From: Vampirovibrio chlorellavorus
GTDB taxonomy: Bacteria; Cyanobacteriota; Vampirovibrionia; Vampirovibrionales; Vampirovibrionaceae
Assembly: GCA_903866275.1 (NCBI GenBank)
Contig: CAIPMU010000013.1
Location: forward strand, 124,001 to 188,000
Direction of reading: 5' to 3'
Length of the DNA: 64,000 bases
The translations under genes and the position numbers were made by a program. The notes under the pieces are model-generated. The model had not been told where the DNA came from. It did not search any database and saw nothing but the letters and a program-made list of their open reading frames with translations. Each line of letters starts with the position of its first letter. Within the stretch, counting starts at the first letter, position 1. Positions 26,464 through 36,770 of the stretch are shown piece by piece.

Positions 26464-27522
26464 CTATAAAACTTCGGGGTGCTGGCGACCCATCACCCGA
26501 TCCACAATCCCGGCGAAGACCTGCTGGGCCAGATTATAGAAAATAATGGGGATCATCACCGCCGGATGATCCACCAGCGCCAGCGAGGACAGCACCAACC
26601 CCGAGCCGTTGTTGTTCATGCCCAAGCCAAACATGAGCGAGGCCTGTTCGGCGGGTGTGGCACCCTGAGCGCGGGCAATCAGCCAGCCGGACCCAAAGGC
26701 CACCGCGCAATAGGTGGTGGAGACGATAAAGATGAGCAGCAGAAAATCCCAATCCGGGTGGGTAAACGCCTGCGGCAAGGAGATGGCCGCGTTGGAATAG
26801 CTCAGGAGCAACATATTGATCAGGTTGAACAGCTTGAGATAGGGGGCGGCGTTTTTCAGGTACTTTTCCTTGAAAATAAATTGCACCAAAATGCCCAATA
26901 ACGAAGGAATCACCACGGACAACACCAAAAACGCACTGGCACCTTGCGTGGCCAACTCATGCAGATCCTCAGCATAATCGCCGATGGCCAGCATGCCCAC
27001 TGCATGCATGACCAACGGGGTTAGCCATGGGCTCAAGGCCGTGGTGGTGAACACCAGCCCCAGGCTCAGGGCCAGATTGCCGTTCATGTTTTGTGCCCAA
27101 GCGGTGGAGGAGCCCGCAATGGGCATTGAGGCCACCAGAGCCAGCCCCATCAGAATATTTTGCAGTTCCGCTTGGCTGTGCCAGCCCTGCCCCACCAGCC
27201 AAAACAGACTGATAAACACCAGAGGCACCAGCGTATTGGCGAGCACACCGATGATTAACAGGCCCGGTTTTCGGGCCAGCTGAGAGAGTTCTTCTGCTTT
27301 GGTGCCCAAACCGGCGTTAAACAGCAAAAAGGCCAGCATGAACACTGGCAAGGTCAGGCTCAGGGCATTCCCGCCCGGCCACTGCACCGAGCCCAGCGTG
27401 CATTGCCGAATCCACAGGCCCGGCCCCGGCAGGAGATAAGCAATCACATAGAGGCTCAGCAGGAACCACAGCAAATTCTGGTGAACAAAATGAACGGGCG
27501 CTTCAATCCAGCGATGCTTCAT
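26464..27522 (-). CDS. Bile acid:sodium symporter (BASS)-family transporter
   Basis: This membrane protein of about 350 residues has nine to ten hydrophobic segments. The family signature SMPIAGSSTAWAQNMNGNLALS matches the BASS crossing region, and the FGLGMNNNGSGLVL segment matches the second one. BASS proteins carry organic anions such as bile acids, pyruvate or pantothenate with Na+; this substrate cannot be told. An upstream in-frame ATG at 27546 is possible. I favour 27522, which has AGGAGAG upstream although at a long distance. The gene lies just downstream of smpB on the same strand. Confidence 0.85.
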   Translation of the reverse strand: MKHRWIEAPVHFVHQNLLWFLLSLYVIAYLLPGPGLWIRQCTLGSVQWPGGNALSLTLPVFMLAFLLFNAGLGTKAEELSQLARKPGLLIIGVLANTLVPLVFISLFWLVGQGWHSQAELQNILMGLALVASMPIAGSSTAWAQNMNGNLALSLGLVFTTTALSPWLTPLVMHAVGMLAIGDYAEDLHELATQGASAFLVLSVVIPSLLGILVQFIFKEKYLKNAAPYLKLFNLINMLLLSYSNAAISLPQAFTHPDWDFLLLIFIVSTTYCAVAFGSGWLIARAQGATPAEQASLMFGLGMNNNGSGLVLSSLALVDHPAVMIPIIFYNLAQQVFAGIVDRVMGRQHPEVL

Positions 27523-27579
27523 GGCGTGGGTTTGCTCTCTCCTCATACAGGCAGACTAGCGGATTCCGTCGGAAATGGC

Positions 27580-28062
27580 CTACTTGCCGCGCCCCTTCAT
27601 GGCCCGATCGATTTCGCGCTTGTTGTCGCGCTCGGCGATGGTTTCGCGCTTGTCGTGCAGCTTTTTGCCCTTGCAAAGGCCAATGTCGAGTTTCACCCAG
27701 CAGCGTTCAAAATACATTCTCAGCGGAATCAGAGTGTGCCCGGATTCCTTGGTTTTGCCCACCAGTTTCTTGATTTCCCCCTTGGTGAGGAGCAGTTTGC
27801 GCACGCGATCCGGTTGGTGGTTGTAGACCGTGCCTTTATCATAGAGGCTGATTTGCAGGCCATACAGAAAGACTTCCCCATTTTTGATACGGGCATGGGC
27901 ATCATTCATGGAGACTTTGCCCGCCCGAATAGATTTAATCTCGGTGCCGGTCAGCACGATACCCGCCTTCAGGGTTTCCAGCACATGATACTCATGGAAC
28001 GCCTTCTTGTTGCTGACGACCAGACTGCTTTTTCGGGCTGCGGCTTTATCTTTCGTGGTCAT
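27580..28062 (-). CDS. smpB: SsrA-binding protein SmpB
   Basis: SmpB brings tmRNA to stalled ribosomes in trans-translation. The protein has 160 residues, with KKAFHEYHVLETLKAGIVLTG near the N-terminus, VSMNDAHARI, and GLCKGKKLHDKRE preceding a basic C-terminal tail (RDNKREIDRAMKGRGK) that enters the decoding centre. All are strong family signatures. Trans-translation is complemented in this genome by the RqcH homologue at 41309-43276. The tmRNA gene itself is not seen in the window. Confidence 0.97.
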   Translation of the reverse strand: MTTKDKAAARKSSLVVSNKKAFHEYHVLETLKAGIVLTGTEIKSIRAGKVSMNDAHARIKNGEVFLYGLQISLYDKGTVYNHQPDRVRKLLLTKGEIKKLVGKTKESGHTLIPLRMYFERCWVKLDIGLCKGKKLHDKRETIAERDNKREIDRAMKGRGK

Positions 28063-28199
28063 GGTGTGGATGAAAACTTTCTGATACGGTCAAACTAGCG
28101 GTCATGCGACCGGCTGCCCCCTGTGCCCCTTATCGATAGACCGCAGGCTCGCCGGAAAGACGCCGACAGTCTATAAAGGGTTATAATGAGAGGAGTCTC

Positions 28200-28220
28200 A
28201 TGATACATCGAGAATCATAG
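28200..28220 (+). promoter_or_regulatory. Six-codon leader ORF immediately upstream of the GNAT gene
   Basis: ATG 28200 opens a six-codon frame (MIHRES) ending at TAG 28218-28220, four bases before the next gene's ATG at 28225. GAGAGGAG (28188-28195) sits four bases upstream, and the main ATG has no ribosome-binding site of its own. Ribosomes finishing the leader could restart on the main gene. TATAAT at 28182-28187 directly abuts the ribosome-binding site; if that is the -10, the leader is nearly leaderless instead. Confidence 0.4.
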
Positions 28221-28224
28221 CACA

Positions 28225-29274
28225 ATGATTAAAATCAGGGCTCTGGGAACACGCGAGTTAAAGCAGGTGCTGTCCCTCCTGAATCGCTACAGCGATCGGG
28301 AATCGGAGTACTCTGTGCTGCAAAAGATGCAGCAGCTCTACATTCCGGTGCATCGGCTGAGTCTGGTGCTGCCGCTGAAGTTGCAATTCATGCCCGCCAT
28401 CTTTATTGCCGCCTCCGAGAGCGCCTCGGAAAACAAGGTACTGGGCCTGATCTGGTTGAGCCCGGATGGGCGACACTACCGGCGCTGGAAGATTGAACAT
28501 TTGGTGCTGGATCCCAATTCTTTCTCGTATGATGTGGGCACCCAGTTGGTGAATTACGTCATCAACCGCTACGGCGGCGAGGGCGTACAGACCTTTCTGG
28601 CCTATGTGGATCAGTTTCACAACACCGGGCTGGCCCTGCTGAAATCCTGCGGGTTTCGGCGTTGCGGGCGCATGCATTATTTTTCGCACCACAGCCCCGG
28701 CACTTTAAAATTGCAGCCCATCTCGCTGGAAGGCTTGCGGGAAGGCGTTCCCGGCGATTGCGCCAAGCTGGCCGCCATGTACAACGATGCCCTCCCCCCC
28801 GAAGCCCGCGTCTGTCTGGAAAAAAATCCCAGCGATTTCAATCGCAATCCGGTCCGACGCCTCACGGAAAAAGCCAAGGGTCTATTCTTTAAACGCTGGG
28901 TGGTGCAGGACATGGCCCGTGACTGCCTGACCGCCGCCATCGAAATCAGCACCGGAGATTATCAGGATTTCTATCTCAACCTGCTCATCGCCCCCGGCTG
29001 GGAGTCTCACTATCAGGATGTATTGACCTATGCTGTACAACAAGTGCTTTTAATCACAGGCAACAGTAACCTGTACATCGATTGCCTGGAATTCCACAAG
29101 CACGGTATTGAAGTGCTTGAGCAACTGGGCTTTCACCGCAACTCCATCGCCGAAGTGCTGGTGAAAGACTACTGGATTCCTATCGAGGATAAAGGCGATC
29201 GGCTGCAATCGCCTCTGCTGTTGTTCTCCGGGAGGCCAGTGCCAGCGGTGAATTGTCGCGCTATTCGCGAGTAG
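28225..29274 (+). CDS. Protein with two GNAT-like acetyltransferase domains
   Basis: This 349-residue protein appears to carry two tandem N-acetyltransferase-like folds. The first (about 1-155) includes WKIEHLVLDPNSFSYDVGTQLVNYVINRYGG and a LLKSCGFRRCGRMHYF end, typical of the acetyl-CoA-binding strand and final strand. The second (about 160-335) ends similarly in VLEQLGFHRNSIAEVLVKDYW. The usual Q/RxxGxG/A signature is weak in both, so activity is uncertain. Upstream stops force the start to lie after 28203, and ATG 28225 lacks a ribosome-binding site. Confidence 0.8.
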   Translation: MIKIRALGTRELKQVLSLLNRYSDRESEYSVLQKMQQLYIPVHRLSLVLPLKLQFMPAIFIAASESASENKVLGLIWLSPDGRHYRRWKIEHLVLDPNSFSYDVGTQLVNYVINRYGGEGVQTFLAYVDQFHNTGLALLKSCGFRRCGRMHYFSHHSPGTLKLQPISLEGLREGVPGDCAKLAAMYNDALPPEARVCLEKNPSDFNRNPVRRLTEKAKGLFFKRWVVQDMARDCLTAAIEISTGDYQDFYLNLLIAPGWESHYQDVLTYAVQQVLLITGNSNLYIDCLEFHKHGIEVLEQLGFHRNSIAEVLVKDYWIPIEDKGDRLQSPLLLFSGRPVPAVNCRAIRE

Positions 29275-29343
29275 TTTTTTTCGATTAGTAGCTGTAAGTT
29301 GTAGGCGCTGCTAGTCTAGTTATGATTGCGTTTATGGCTGATT

Positions 29344-29477
29344 GGTCTTGAGGGAGGCCTGCCTCCCTCAAACTCCCTCCATTGGGGAAAATGTTTTCCC
29401 CAAACCCCTCCAAGCGTGAGTTGCTTTTGCGTGGCGGGCGCGCTTTTTTGGGGGATGAAAAGGGCTTTGCCCTTTTT
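29344..29477 (-). repeat. Dispersed three-hairpin element, copy 1 (minus orientation)
   Basis: In minus orientation this copy holds hairpin A (AAAAGGGC-AAA-GCCCTTTT, 29458-29476), hairpin B (GGGGAAAA/TTTTCCCC, 29384-29401) and hairpin C (TTGAGGGAGGC/GCCTCCCTCAA, 29348-29371). The order and the G-rich spacers match copies 2-4. It is the inverted partner of copy 2, 390 bases away. Confidence 0.9.
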
Positions 29478-29569
29478 GGATTGTGGGCGAGTTTTCTTTT
29501 TTGCAGGGTCAAATTTGCTGAATCAGGTGTGGTTTAGTGCAAGGGGGTAATCATTTAAGTGGGTTTTGC

Positions 29570-29740
29570 TAGGGCGTGTTAATTGTTATCACTGAAATGA
29601 AGGACTGTCATTCCCGCGAACGCGGGAATCCATTGCGCGGGCTGGTTTTAAGGTGAAAGGCAAAATGGATGCCTGCGTTCGCAGGCATGACAAAACTTCT
29701 GGCTATAGTAGCGTTTGAGGCTAACTGTTAACACACCTTA
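29570..29740. mobile_element. MITE-like element with 19-bp terminal inverted repeats
   Basis: The ends, TAGGGCGTGTTAATTGTTA (29570-29588) and TAACTGTTAACACACCTTA (29722-29740), are imperfect inverted repeats; both outer ends are TA, fitting insertion at a TA dinucleotide. Inside are two hairpins, ATTCCCGCG/CGCGGGAAT (29610-29629) and ATGCCTGC/GCAGGCAT (29669-29688), themselves arranged as an inverted pair within GTCAT...ATGAC. There is no transposase gene. A related half-unit lies at 52487-52506. The class of parent transposon is not determined. Confidence 0.6.
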
Positions 29741-29770
29741 ATTGATGTTAGGAAGATTGCCTTTAACCCG

Positions 29771-29840
29771 TTCAATAAGCGCATCAATGCCACTAACCTG
29801 CCTTATTCAATAAGTGCATCAACGGCACTAACCTGCCTTA
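29771..29840. repeat. Tandem duplication of a 35-bp unit
   Basis: Two copies of a unit starting TTCAATAAG and ending CTGCCTTA lie head to tail (29771-29805 and 29806-29840), with three mismatches. They sit between the MITE-like element and copy 2 of the three-hairpin element. Confidence 0.85.
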
Positions 29841-29868
29841 CAAGAAGAAAAGCCTCATCCGTAATCCA

Positions 29869-30003
29869 AAAAGAGCCAAAGGCTCTTTTCATCCCCTAAA
29901 AAAGCGCGCCCGCCAGGCGAAAGCAACTCACGCTTGGAGGGGTTTGGGGAAAACATTTTCCCCAATGGAGGGAGTTTGAGGGAGGCAAGCCTCCCTCAAG
30001 ACC
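29869..30003 (+). repeat. Dispersed three-hairpin element, copy 2
   Basis: Hairpin A is AAAAGAGCC-AAA-GGCTCTTTT (29869-29889), B is GGGGAAAA/TTTTCCCC (29946-29963) and C is TTGAGGGAGGC/GCCTCCCTCAA (29976-29999). It ends 31 bases before the stop of pcrA on the minus strand, so the A-rich hairpin may also serve as a transcript end. Confidence 0.9.
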
Positions 30004-30034
30004 CACAAGCTAAAACAGCCACGAATCTAAAAAA

Positions 30035-32572
<2,538 letters not shown>

Positions 32573-32954
32573 GACTAGCTCTAGCCTCTCTATTTAAAAA
32601 CTTGAAACGTTTAAACCAAATAAACAAACACACGCCCATAAATCGGGACGAATTTCCAGAAAACACAGAAACCGTGCATGTTTGACGGTGGGGAGTATAG
32701 TCTAACCGGAACATGGTCCGTAAAGAAATTGATAAAGCAATGGCGCAAATGGCGGCTTTTTATATAATATAGTGGTTGAATCGTCGACTTGTCGATGATT
32801 GTTGCGGCAAACGTTGGATTTCTTAATCATGAGGGCCGACGAAAGACCAACAGCAACAATCCACATGGGTTCCGGGGCGCAGTGAGACTGCACTTCCGGT
32901 TCCGGGAACGATTTACACCAGTTTCAGATTTTAGAAGTGGATGGAAGGGACCCC
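32573..32954. other. Intergenic region with promoter elements and possible structured RNA
   Basis: About 380 bases divide pcrA (minus) from the DprA-like gene (plus). TATAAT lies near 32763-32768. Downstream, GATTGTTGC near 32797 can pair with GCAACAATC near 32851, and GCAGT-GAG-ACTGC forms a small hairpin near 32880-32892. The 13-mer AGACTGCACTTCC (32885-32897) recurs after the next gene. A structured leader or small RNA is possible; no known RNA consensus was recognised. Confidence 0.35.
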
Positions 32955-33599
32955 ATGACTGAGCATTCCCCAAAAACGGATTCTATTGGCGCAGTGTTGG
33001 CAGCGTTGCAAAATGCCAGCCCAATTGGCGTGATGAACCTGTTTGATGACGAAAAAGGGGAGAAAACCATCCTGGTTCCAGTCTCGGATGATGACCTGAT
33101 CGATCAGGATACGCCCGATCCGCATGATGATCTGGCCGCCGAGCTGTCCATGCTGCAACAGAAGTCCAAGACCATTGCTATTATTGGCAGCCGGAACATT
33201 CCCCTGCCCCACCAGCAGATTGTGGAAATGCTGGCCTTTTCGCTGACTCACGATGGCAATCAGGTGATCACCAGCGGTGGCTCCTCGGGAACCAACGCGG
33301 CGGCCATTCGCGGGGCCATGAAGGGTAATCCCAACCAATTGCAAGTGATTCTGCCCCAAACCATTGGCCAACAACCCTCCGATGTGCAGGATCAGCTGAT
33401 TGGCGTGCCGCACATCACCGAGCATCCCGAGTGGAGCATGATGAAACTGGCCGATGCCAGCCGCCTGTGCAACCGGGAAATCGTCGATGCCTGTCAGCAG
33501 TTGATCATTCTGCTCTCTCACGATAGCCCCACCCTGCACACCGCCATTGATTACGCCAACGAGAACCACAAACTGGTAACCTGCCTGTATCTGGATTAA
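32955..33599 (+). CDS. Short DprA-like / SLOG-domain protein
   Basis: This 214-residue protein has a Rossmann-like domain at about 72-214: TIAIIGSR, then VITSGGSSGTNAAAIRGAM, CNREIVDACQQLIILL and a final ALHxAIxYA-type helix. This matches the DprA/Smf and SLOG nucleotide- or DNA-binding fold, but it lacks the N-terminal SAM and C-terminal winged-helix domains of full DprA. Cyanobacteria commonly have such short DprA-like proteins. It may handle single-stranded DNA or sense a nucleotide. ATG 32955 follows GGAAGGGA; a GTG six codons earlier is possible. Confidence 0.75.
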   Translation: MTEHSPKTDSIGAVLAALQNASPIGVMNLFDDEKGEKTILVPVSDDDLIDQDTPDPHDDLAAELSMLQQKSKTIAIIGSRNIPLPHQQIVEMLAFSLTHDGNQVITSGGSSGTNAAAIRGAMKGNPNQLQVILPQTIGQQPSDVQDQLIGVPHITEHPEWSMMKLADASRLCNREIVDACQQLIILLSHDSPTLHTAIDYANENHKLVTCLYLD

Positions 33600-33634
33600 T
33601 CCAGAACCAACATTGTGTTCCCGTTAAACGATAA

Positions 33635-33777
33635 CCTCGGACTAATTAGGGGCTGAGGTGACTGGTGAAACACGCCTATAGTCAGTTTGGTTGATTCAAC
33701 TGAACGGAAAATTGAGGCGTATCCCCCCGCACGCCTCAGGGAGGAGCGGGCTATAAGACTGCACTTCCATTCACCAG
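33635..33777 (+). ncRNA. Candidate structured RNA downstream of the DprA-like gene
   Basis: CTGGTGAA (33662-33669) pairs with TTCACCAG (33770-33777), enclosing hairpins TCAGTT/AACTGA (33682-33687, 33698-33703) and GAGGCGT/ACGCCTC (33714-33720, 33731-33737). A further hairpin CCTCGG/CTGAGG (33635-33640, 33653-33658) precedes it. This multi-branch fold lies in a 367-base gap without a gene. It matches no RNA family I can name: not tmRNA, RNase P, SRP or a known riboswitch. It could be a small RNA or a 5' leader of the next gene. Confidence 0.35.
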
Positions 33778-33966
33778 ATGGGTAGCGCAAGTGTAGCCGG
33801 ATGGGAAGTTACAAAATAAAAATCGATTCGGTACACTGGGGGCACGCCAAAAGAATCTCTAAATTCTTTTAACAATCTTTAGAGATCCGTTTCAGGTTTG
33901 AGTCGCAAACGAGCGGCCAGAAGGCAGAAGAAGCCTATGGCCCCAGGAAAGAGAGTAGGAGGGATT

Positions 33967-34662
33967 ATGAAAAAGCAACTAGTACCCGCACTGATCGCAC
34001 TGTTGGCCCTGGGGCTGCCGGTGGCAAGCCAGGCGCAAATGTCTAACCCCAGCGCCACCACCCCAATGGGTGGCTCCAGCGCCATGCCACCCAGCACCAT
34101 GCAACAGACGGGACAATACCAGTCGGTGCCCTATTCGACGACGCCCTCGGTGCAGACCGTACAACCGGGGATGCCCACCAGCGTCAGCCAGCAAACCCAG
34201 ACCGTTACCACCACCACGCAAGTGGGGGCCAGCACAGTCAGCCCCATTTCCGGGGAAGTGATTGTGGGCAAGGATTCGGCCAGCAGTATCGTGCCGCCCC
34301 TGACCATTGGGCAGGGCACAACCATGATTCGGGTGGTCAACCCGACGCCCAAGCCGGTCAGCTTTAGCGTCCCCACGCTCAGCATGACCTACGAGGTACC
34401 GGCCAATGCCGAGCGGACCATTCAGATTGACCGGGCCCAGACGGCCAACTTGACGCCCGGACAAGTGATTGCCTATTATATCAATGATGCTGGGGGCAAT
34501 CAGATCGCCAGCAGCAACCTGACCAACTACAATTCAGTTGCGTCTCAGGTAAATACCAATACCACCGTGGCCACTGAGCAAAAGCCGGAGCCCAGTTACA
34601 CCAGTACCGCGCCCGAGAAGCACTCTACGGCCAAGCGGTCCACGGTGCGAGGGTATTGGTAA
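33967..34662 (+). CDS. Secreted hypothetical protein with Thr/Ser/Gln-rich N-terminal region
   Basis: This 231-residue protein has a clear signal peptide (MKKQLVPALIALLALGLPVASQAQ). Residues about 25-110 are Ser/Thr/Pro/Gln-rich. A compact beta-rich domain (about 110-195) contains MIRVVNPTPKPVSFSVPTLS and a VPANAERTIQID edge, resembling a cupredoxin-like or immunoglobulin-like sandwich, but no copper ligands are evident. The C-terminus is Thr/Lys-rich. ATG 33967 has GGAGGGATT upstream; earlier in-frame starts are dismissed because the signal peptide would be internal. The L,D-transpeptidase gene follows in the same direction. Confidence 0.8.
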   Translation: MKKQLVPALIALLALGLPVASQAQMSNPSATTPMGGSSAMPPSTMQQTGQYQSVPYSTTPSVQTVQPGMPTSVSQQTQTVTTTTQVGASTVSPISGEVIVGKDSASSIVPPLTIGQGTTMIRVVNPTPKPVSFSVPTLSMTYEVPANAERTIQIDRAQTANLTPGQVIAYYINDAGGNQIASSNLTNYNSVASQVNTNTTVATEQKPEPSYTSTAPEKHSTAKRSTVRGYW

Positions 34663-34778
34663 GCCAATGACGGTTGGGGACAATCGGGAAAGCTCGGTAT
34701 AAACCAACCCGAAACCACTTTGAAATTCAGGCATCACTCAGGCAATACCAGGCATACGACGGGTTTAATACAGGCAAG

Positions 34779-35750
34779 ATGAAAAGCCAATCTGCAATTT
34801 TAAAGCCCGTGATTATCACGATGTCAGCACTCATCCTGTGGGCCGGTATAACGGCTGTCACCGGGGTGGGTGCTGAATCGCTGACACCGGTACAAACCAC
34901 ACCGGGTGTTCCAGCCAACCCGTTTTTGCAAAGCAAAACACCCAATGCACTCCCGGCCCCGTTGCCCCTCCCTGAAGCCGGAAACCGTCGGGTAGTGATT
35001 AACATTCCCAGCCGAACACTATGGGTGTATCAGGGCAATAAAATTGTGCGGTACTTCCCGGTGGGTGTGGGGCGCCCCGGATTTATGACACCAGTGGGTC
35101 AATATAAGGTGATCAGTAAGGTGATCGATCCCGGCTGGGAAAATCCTTATTTGGGAAAAGGTAAAATGCGGCTGGCCCCCGGCGATGAAAACCCGCTCGG
35201 CACCCGCTGGATTGGATTTTATCAGAAGGCCGGTGGGGAGTATGGCATGCATGGCACGGATAATCCGGCGTCGGTGGGCAAGTTCAGTTCCCACGGATGC
35301 GTGAGGATGCGCATTCCGGATGCGGAAGCGCTGTTCGAACTGATTGATCTCGGTACGCCGGTGGAAGTGGTGTATCAACCGGTGCTGATTCGGAAGCAGG
35401 ACAACAGCATTCGGGTGCTGGTCTATCCCGATCGATTTGCAAAGGGCATGCCCAGCATGGCCAAAGTAGAGGCCGATATTTTGAAGCAATATCCCGGGGC
35501 AAGGCTGGACTTGCAAAAACTGCAAAGCGCCCTGAGCCAACCCAACGAACACCCGGTCGATGTCGGGGCACTACCGGAAGAAGATATTTTACAACTCCAG
35601 ATCGCGGAACCCACCGCAAAATCCCAAAAAGCCCAGAAACCCGAAGGCACACCCCATCAAGCGACAATCACCCAAACACCCAGCCCTCAAACCCGAGCAC
35701 GCCAAGCCACAATCACCCAAAGCCCCCCAACCTCATCCCCGAAACCCTAA
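34779..35750 (+). CDS. L,D-transpeptidase (YkuD domain), exported
   Basis: This 323-residue protein cross-links or anchors peptidoglycan through 3-3 bonds. A signal or anchor helix lies at about 9-27. The YkuD domain (about 71-198) shows the active-site motif HGT...SSHGCVRM, with His158, His172, catalytic Cys174 and Arg176. The C-terminal 100 residues are Pro/Gln/Thr-rich, with a duplicated QATITQ motif, probably disordered. I placed the start at ATG 34779, directly before the anchor helix. The earlier open frame is unlikely coding. Confidence 0.9.
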   Translation: MKSQSAILKPVIITMSALILWAGITAVTGVGAESLTPVQTTPGVPANPFLQSKTPNALPAPLPLPEAGNRRVVINIPSRTLWVYQGNKIVRYFPVGVGRPGFMTPVGQYKVISKVIDPGWENPYLGKGKMRLAPGDENPLGTRWIGFYQKAGGEYGMHGTDNPASVGKFSSHGCVRMRIPDAEALFELIDLGTPVEVVYQPVLIRKQDNSIRVLVYPDRFAKGMPSMAKVEADILKQYPGARLDLQKLQSALSQPNEHPVDVGALPEEDILQLQIAEPTAKSQKAQKPEGTPHQATITQTPSPQTRARQATITQSPPTSSPKP

Positions 35751-35920
35751 AACACGCCAAAACTCAATCTTTCACGGCCCACCCCTCACAAAAACTCATG
35801 CCTAGGCACAAATAACATCCTGAGATTAGCAAAAAAAACTCACACCCCCTTCCAGCTTACCAAAGGTAAGCCCTTCACTCCCACCCAAAATCAACCTTAA
35901 AAAAGCGCGCCCTCTCTCCA

Positions 35921-36054
35921 AAAAGAGGCAAAGCCTCTTTTCCTAAGCAAAAAGGCGCCACAGCCACGCAACAAAAAACAACACTTGGAGGGGTTTGGGG
36001 GCAACACTGCCCCCAATGGAGGGAGTTTGAGGGAGGCTAGCCTCCCTCAAGACC
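35921..36054 (+). repeat. Dispersed three-hairpin element, copy 3
   Basis: Hairpin A is AAAAGAGGC-AAA-GCCTCTTTT (35921-35941), B is changed to GGGGGCA/TGCCCCC (35997-36003, 36008-36014), and C is TTGAGGGAGGC/GCCTCCCTCAA (36027-36050). The B stem is altered on both arms yet still pairs. The rest of the 335-base gap between the L,D-transpeptidase and the gene at 36086 shows nothing else. Confidence 0.9.
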
Positions 36055-36085
36055 CACCAGCTAAACCTACATACCCTAAAGAATA

Positions 36086-36364
36086 CTAATTCTCAGACTC
36101 ATTCAAAAAAGACCCCTCAGCCTCCAGGGACTCTGCAGTTTCCAGCAGATCATGCGAGGGAAGGCCGAGCAACAAACCGCAAGATAAAATATCGCGCTGA
36201 CGGAAGGCCCATAGAACGGTGCCATGTTTCCCGTTCTGAAAAAATGAAAAATAATCGCCTTCAATATTTTGCACCCGACCGCGCAAGGGATTATTAAATC
36301 CACGCATCAGGATAAAAACCTCATTACCGCCTTCGTAAGCAGAGTGTAGCAACTTCTCAAACAT
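36086..36364 (-). CDS. Small hypothetical protein, possibly Sm-like fold
   Basis: This 92-residue protein starts at ATG 36364, with an excellent GGGAGG seven bases upstream. The central part (EVFILMRGFNNPLRGRVQNIEGDYFSFFQNG, about 15-45, then TVLWAFRQRDI) alternates strands, with a G-x-V/I turn as seen in small beta-barrel (Sm-like or RNA-chaperone-like) domains. This is shape resemblance only. The C-terminus is acidic. Its stop is 31 bases from copy 3 of the three-hairpin repeat. I do not recognise a named family. Confidence 0.6.
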   Translation of the reverse strand: MFEKLLHSAYEGGNEVFILMRGFNNPLRGRVQNIEGDYFSFFQNGKHGTVLWAFRQRDILSCGLLLGLPSHDLLETAESLEAEGSFLNESEN

Positions 36365-36446
36365 CCAAATACCTCCCGCTCTTGGGCACTCAACGTAGCC
36401 GAATCCAATAGTCGAACCAGCGACCAGAGAGACCAGATTTCAACAC

Positions 36447-36770
36447 TCACTCAAACGCCATTTGATGTTTTGCACGAATGTCTATGGTATCGCGTTTGTT
36501 AAGTTTTGTCAACGAAATGAAGACGTTATGCCCATCAACCCCAAGCAACCGATCGGGCGAGACAGGCTTATGGCTGAGCTTCTGCACCACCGGGTAAAAC
36601 AACCGGTGGCAGGTTTTAACCCAGTCTGAAGCGTAAAAAATTTTAATCCCGATGCATTTTTGAAATCGATAAACCATTTTAAAAAATAAAAATGAACACT
36701 GATTAAATTCCGTAACCCACTCAAAAACACTGGCACAGTATGAGTTTGAAGACCCTATCACTTTTTCCAC
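36447..36770 (-). CDS. Doubtful small hypothetical protein
   Basis: A 107-codon frame with GTG start 36770 and no visible ribosome-binding site. The C-terminal half (VVQKLSHKPVSPDRLLGVDGHNVFISLTKLNKRDTIDI) looks like real protein sequence. The N-terminal half is Phe/Cys-rich and AT-rich, and may be non-coding. It lies directly upstream of, and in the same direction as, the 92-residue gene, so the two could share a transcript. It may be a decayed gene. Confidence 0.3.
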   Translation of the reverse strand: MEKVIGSSNSYCASVFEWVTEFNQCSFLFFKMVYRFQKCIGIKIFYASDWVKTCHRLFYPVVQKLSHKPVSPDRLLGVDGHNVFISLTKLNKRDTIDIRAKHQMAFE

